From the NCBI GenBank assembly GCA_035760705.1, contig DASTSL010000013.1, positions 1-32,097 of the forward strand: 32,097 nucleotides of DNA. Reading direction: 5' to 3'. Under the pieces are notes generated by a model. It saw only the letters and a list, made by a program, of their open reading frames with translations. It was not told the DNA's origin and ran no database searches. This document shows positions 30,217 through 32,097 of the stretch, piece after piece. The translations under genes and the position numbers were made by a program. How positions within the stretch are numbered: position 1 is the first letter of the stretch; each line of letters begins with the position of its first letter. This DNA is from Allomeiothermus sp035760705 (lineage in GTDB: Bacteria > Deinococcota > Deinococci > Deinococcales > Thermaceae).

Positions 30217-30295
30217 GTGAAGCCGCTCCAGCGGCCCGGCTAGCGCCGGTACTCAAGTGAAGCCGCTCCAGCGGCCCGGCCATGCCGGTACTCAA
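30217..30295. repeat. 40-bp direct repeat with internal hairpins
   Basis: Unit 1 (30217-30256) and unit 2 (30257-30295) are adjacent and identical except for TAGCG against CATG in the middle. Each holds GCCGC-TCCA-GCGGC and a second stem CCGGC-loop-GCCGG. Unit 1 includes CCCGGCTAGCGCCG, found also in the GNAT gene at 9062-9075 and 9089-9102. Only two units and no spacers, so it is not a CRISPR. Confidence 0.8.
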
Positions 30296-30544
30296 GTGTG
30301 GAGATACTTAGCTGCGTCAAGCCCCCGGTCTGTGTTGCTCCCAACCCCTGGGGATATCCATTCAAATCTCTTCGACCCTGGTAGTTTGCTGAGCTTTGCG
30401 AGACCGCAAAGTCAAACAGGATCTTGCTCCATCTCGTAGCTTCTTTACGTTATCTACGTTAAACATCTCGGTATTTGTCTCACAACAGATCAAAGGGTTT
30501 TACGTGTAAGATTGAAAGCGGAGTGCCCATAAGGGGTTTTGCCT
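30296..30544. other. gene-free stretch upstream of recN
   Basis: Between the SDR and recN lie about 360 bp without a gene. The first third is the 40-bp direct repeat. The rest is less GC-rich than its surroundings and contains a short direct repeat TACGTTA (30446-30452 and 30455-30461). A promoter for recN is expected here; TAAGAT near 30505-30511 is a weak -10 candidate without a clear -35. No convincing open frame, tRNA or known RNA was found. Confidence 0.4.
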
Positions 30545-32097
30545 GTGCTCGAACGTTTGGAGGTACAAAACTTAGCCGTTCTCGAGGAGGTCACGCTCGA
30601 GTTCGGCCCCGGCCTGACCGTGCTGACCGGCGAGACCGGAGCGGGCAAGAGCGTGTTGGTGGACGCGCTCTCGCTCCTGCTGGGCGAGCGGGCCGAGGGG
30701 ATGATCCGCCAGGGGGCCGAAGCCCTCTTGGTGACGGCCTGGTTCGGCGAGCGGGTCTTTTCGCGGCGGGTCACCAGCAACCGCAGCATCCCCCGGGTGG
30801 ACGGTGAGGTGGTCTCGTTGCGCGAGTTGGCCGAGGAGACCGGCCAGCATCTCACCATCCACGCCCAGCACGCCGCGCTTTCGCTCCTGGGGCGCAGAGC
30901 CCAGCGGGCGCTGCTGGACGCCCTGGTGGACCCGGCTTTGCCCCAGGCTTACCGTGAGGCCTACGCTCGCCACCAGACCCTGCTGACCGAGCAGGAGCGG
31001 CTCGAGGCCGCCGCCCGCGAGCGCGAGCGCCGCCTGGACGTGCTCTCCTTCCAGATCAAGGAGATTGACGGGGCCAGGCTCGTCCCCGGCGAGGAGGCCG
31101 AACTCAAGCGCGAGGCCGAGAAGCTCCGCCACTCGGAGGCCCTGCGAGAGCGGGTAGGGTTGGCCTCGGGGCTTCTGAGCGGCGAACAAGACAGCGTGGG
31201 GCAGGTGGCCCAAGCCCTCAAGGAACTCAAGACCGCCGCCAAATACGACGAGGAGCTGAGCGACCTGAGCCGCGACCTCGAGGCCGCCCTGGATAGCCTC
31301 AAGGCGGTGGCCCGCGAACTCGAGGACTACCTGGAGAACCTGGAGGCCGACCCCAACCGGCTAGAAGCCGTGGAGGCCCGGCTGGCCCTGCTCGAGCGCT
31401 TGCAACGCAAGTACGGCGACAGCCTGGAGGAGGTGCTGGCCTTCGCCGAGTCGGTGCGGCGGGAATTGGCCGAGCTCGAGGGAGCCGACGAACGCTTAGC
31501 GGTGCTGGCCCAGGAGATCGAGGGCTCCCGGCAGGAACTCCTGCGGCGGGGGCAGGCCCTCTCCCAAGCCCGCGCCAAAGCCGCCGAACGGCTTTCCAAG
31601 GAGGCCACCAAGGAGATTCGGGCCCTGGGGATGCCCGAGGCCCGCTTCCGGGTGGACTTGCAGCCCCTGAGCGAGCCGGGTCCGGACGGGCTCGAGGAGG
31701 TCTACCTGCTCTTCAGCGCCAACCCCGGCATGAGCGAGGCCCCGGTGGAGAAGGCCGCCTCCGGCGGCGAGCTTTCTCGGGTGATGCTGGCCCTGGTGCT
31801 CCTCACCGGGGTCGAAGCGAATACGGTCATCTTCGACGAGGTGGACGCCGGGGTGGGCGGGGAGGCCGCCTGGCAGGTGGCCGAGCGCCTGGCCCGGCTA
31901 GCTCAGACCCGCCAGGTGCTGGTGGTGACCCACTTGCCGCAGATCGCCGCGCGGGCCCAGCGCCACTTCCAGGTGGTGAAGGAGAAGGGACGGGTGCAGG
32001 TGAACGCCATCGAGGGCGAGGAGCGGGTGCGCGAGCTGGCCCGGATGCTCTCGGGTTCGTACTCCGAGGCTGCCCTCGAGCACGCCCGCGAACTGCT
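30545..32097 (+). CDS. recN: DNA repair protein RecN (3' end outside window)
   Basis: RecN, an SMC-like ATPase in double-strand break repair. The N-terminal half-ATPase has Walker A GETGAGKS at residues 29-36 and a Q-loop-type QHAALSLLG. The middle is a long coiled coil rich in Glu, Arg and Leu (about 130-380). The C-terminal half has the ABC signature ASGGELSRVMLAL and Walker B TVIFDEVDAGVGG, then VVTHLPQIAARAQRH. The GTG start lies 8 nt after AAGGGG. About 517 residues are seen, with probably a few tens or fewer missing at the edge. Deinococcota rely heavily on this protein for recombinational repair. Confidence 0.95.
   Translation, partial: MLERLEVQNLAVLEEVTLEFGPGLTVLTGETGAGKSVLVDALSLLLGERAEGMIRQGAEALLVTAWFGERVFSRRVTSNRSIPRVDGEVVSLRELAEETGQHLTIHAQHAALSLLGRRAQRALLDALVDPALPQAYREAYARHQTLLTEQERLEAAARERERRLDVLSFQIKEIDGARLVPGEEAELKREAEKLRHSEALRERVGLASGLLSGEQDSVGQVAQALKELKTAAKYDEELSDLSRDLEAALDSLKAVARELEDYLENLEADPNRLEAVEARLALLERLQRKYGDSLEEVLAFAESVRRELAELEGADERLAVLAQEIEGSRQELLRRGQALSQARAKAAERLSKEATKEIRALGMPEARFRVDLQPLSEPGPDGLEEVYLLFSANPGMSEAPVEKAASGGELSRVMLALVLLTGVEANTVIFDEVDAGVGGEAAWQVAERLARLAQTRQVLVVTHLPQIAARAQRHFQVVKEKGRVQVNAIEGEERVRELARMLSGSYSEAALEHAREL

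Noticed and set aside
30217..30295. CRISPR-like pair of repeats
   Set aside because: Two adjacent units with no spacer between them and no cas genes.

Overview
The window looks like a chromosomal segment of a thermophilic Deinococcota bacterium, most likely Meiothermus or a close relative. The evidence is high GC (roughly two thirds by eye), a PilF-type pilus ATPase with several N-terminal GspE domains, a Thermus-like IspG, very frequent CTCGAG, and many genes with a TANNNT -10 box only 6-9 nt before the start codon (leaderless-style promoters). No rRNA, tRNA, CRISPR array, prophage or insertion sequence was seen. The genus is inferred, not proven.

Layout. 0-4.7 kb is a coherent redox/electrophile-stress block: a DUF24/HxlR repressor diverges from a YceI-like gene. 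It is followed by a CDGSH/ferredoxin-like protein, a CxxS glutaredoxin, two tandem MhqO-like ring-cleaving dioxygenases and an overlapping MhqD-like hydrolase. The YceI and first dioxygenase promoters share a -35 box, a 10-bp palindrome at identical spacing and the same TAGCAT -10, so I propose one quinone/electrophile regulon. 4.8-7.0 kb holds a flavin reductase-like protein and an S10 serine carboxypeptidase. 7.1-8.5 kb (minus) is a protealysin-like M4 metallopeptidase with an emfourin-like inhibitor directly downstream. 8.6-10.6 kb (minus) is a monoamine oxidase-like flavoenzyme followed by a frameshifted GNAT acetyltransferase. 10.8-12.4 kb is ispG facing a DUF4395 membrane protein. 12.6-16.4 kb (minus) is an IclR regulator with a long palindromic operator, a cytochrome c-PQQ dehydrogenase fusion and an unrecognised secreted protein. 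16.7-22.1 kb is pgeF, a YqeG-type HAD phosphatase and the type IV pilus motor pair pilF-pilT, ending in a strong terminator. 22.3-25.3 kb is a broken GH5 lipoprotein, a DinB-like protein, a DUF4870 membrane protein and a convergent alpha/beta hydrolase. 25.5-32.1 kb is gatB, a Uma2 nuclease-like gene, purM, a histidine phosphatase, an SDR oxidoreductase and recN, which runs off the right edge.

Intergenic DNA is structured. Four short arrays of a degenerate 7-bp unit (GCGTTYN) lie in spacers, three of them ending at or within 12 bp of a start codon. A 40-bp direct repeat precedes recN, and its core palindrome also occurs in a 27-bp tandem duplication inside the broken GNAT gene. Several compound hairpins and three clear intrinsic terminators are present. 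The observations most worth pursuing are the shared operator architecture of the electrophile-stress block, the 7-bp arrays, the CTCGAG excess and the peptidase-inhibitor pair.
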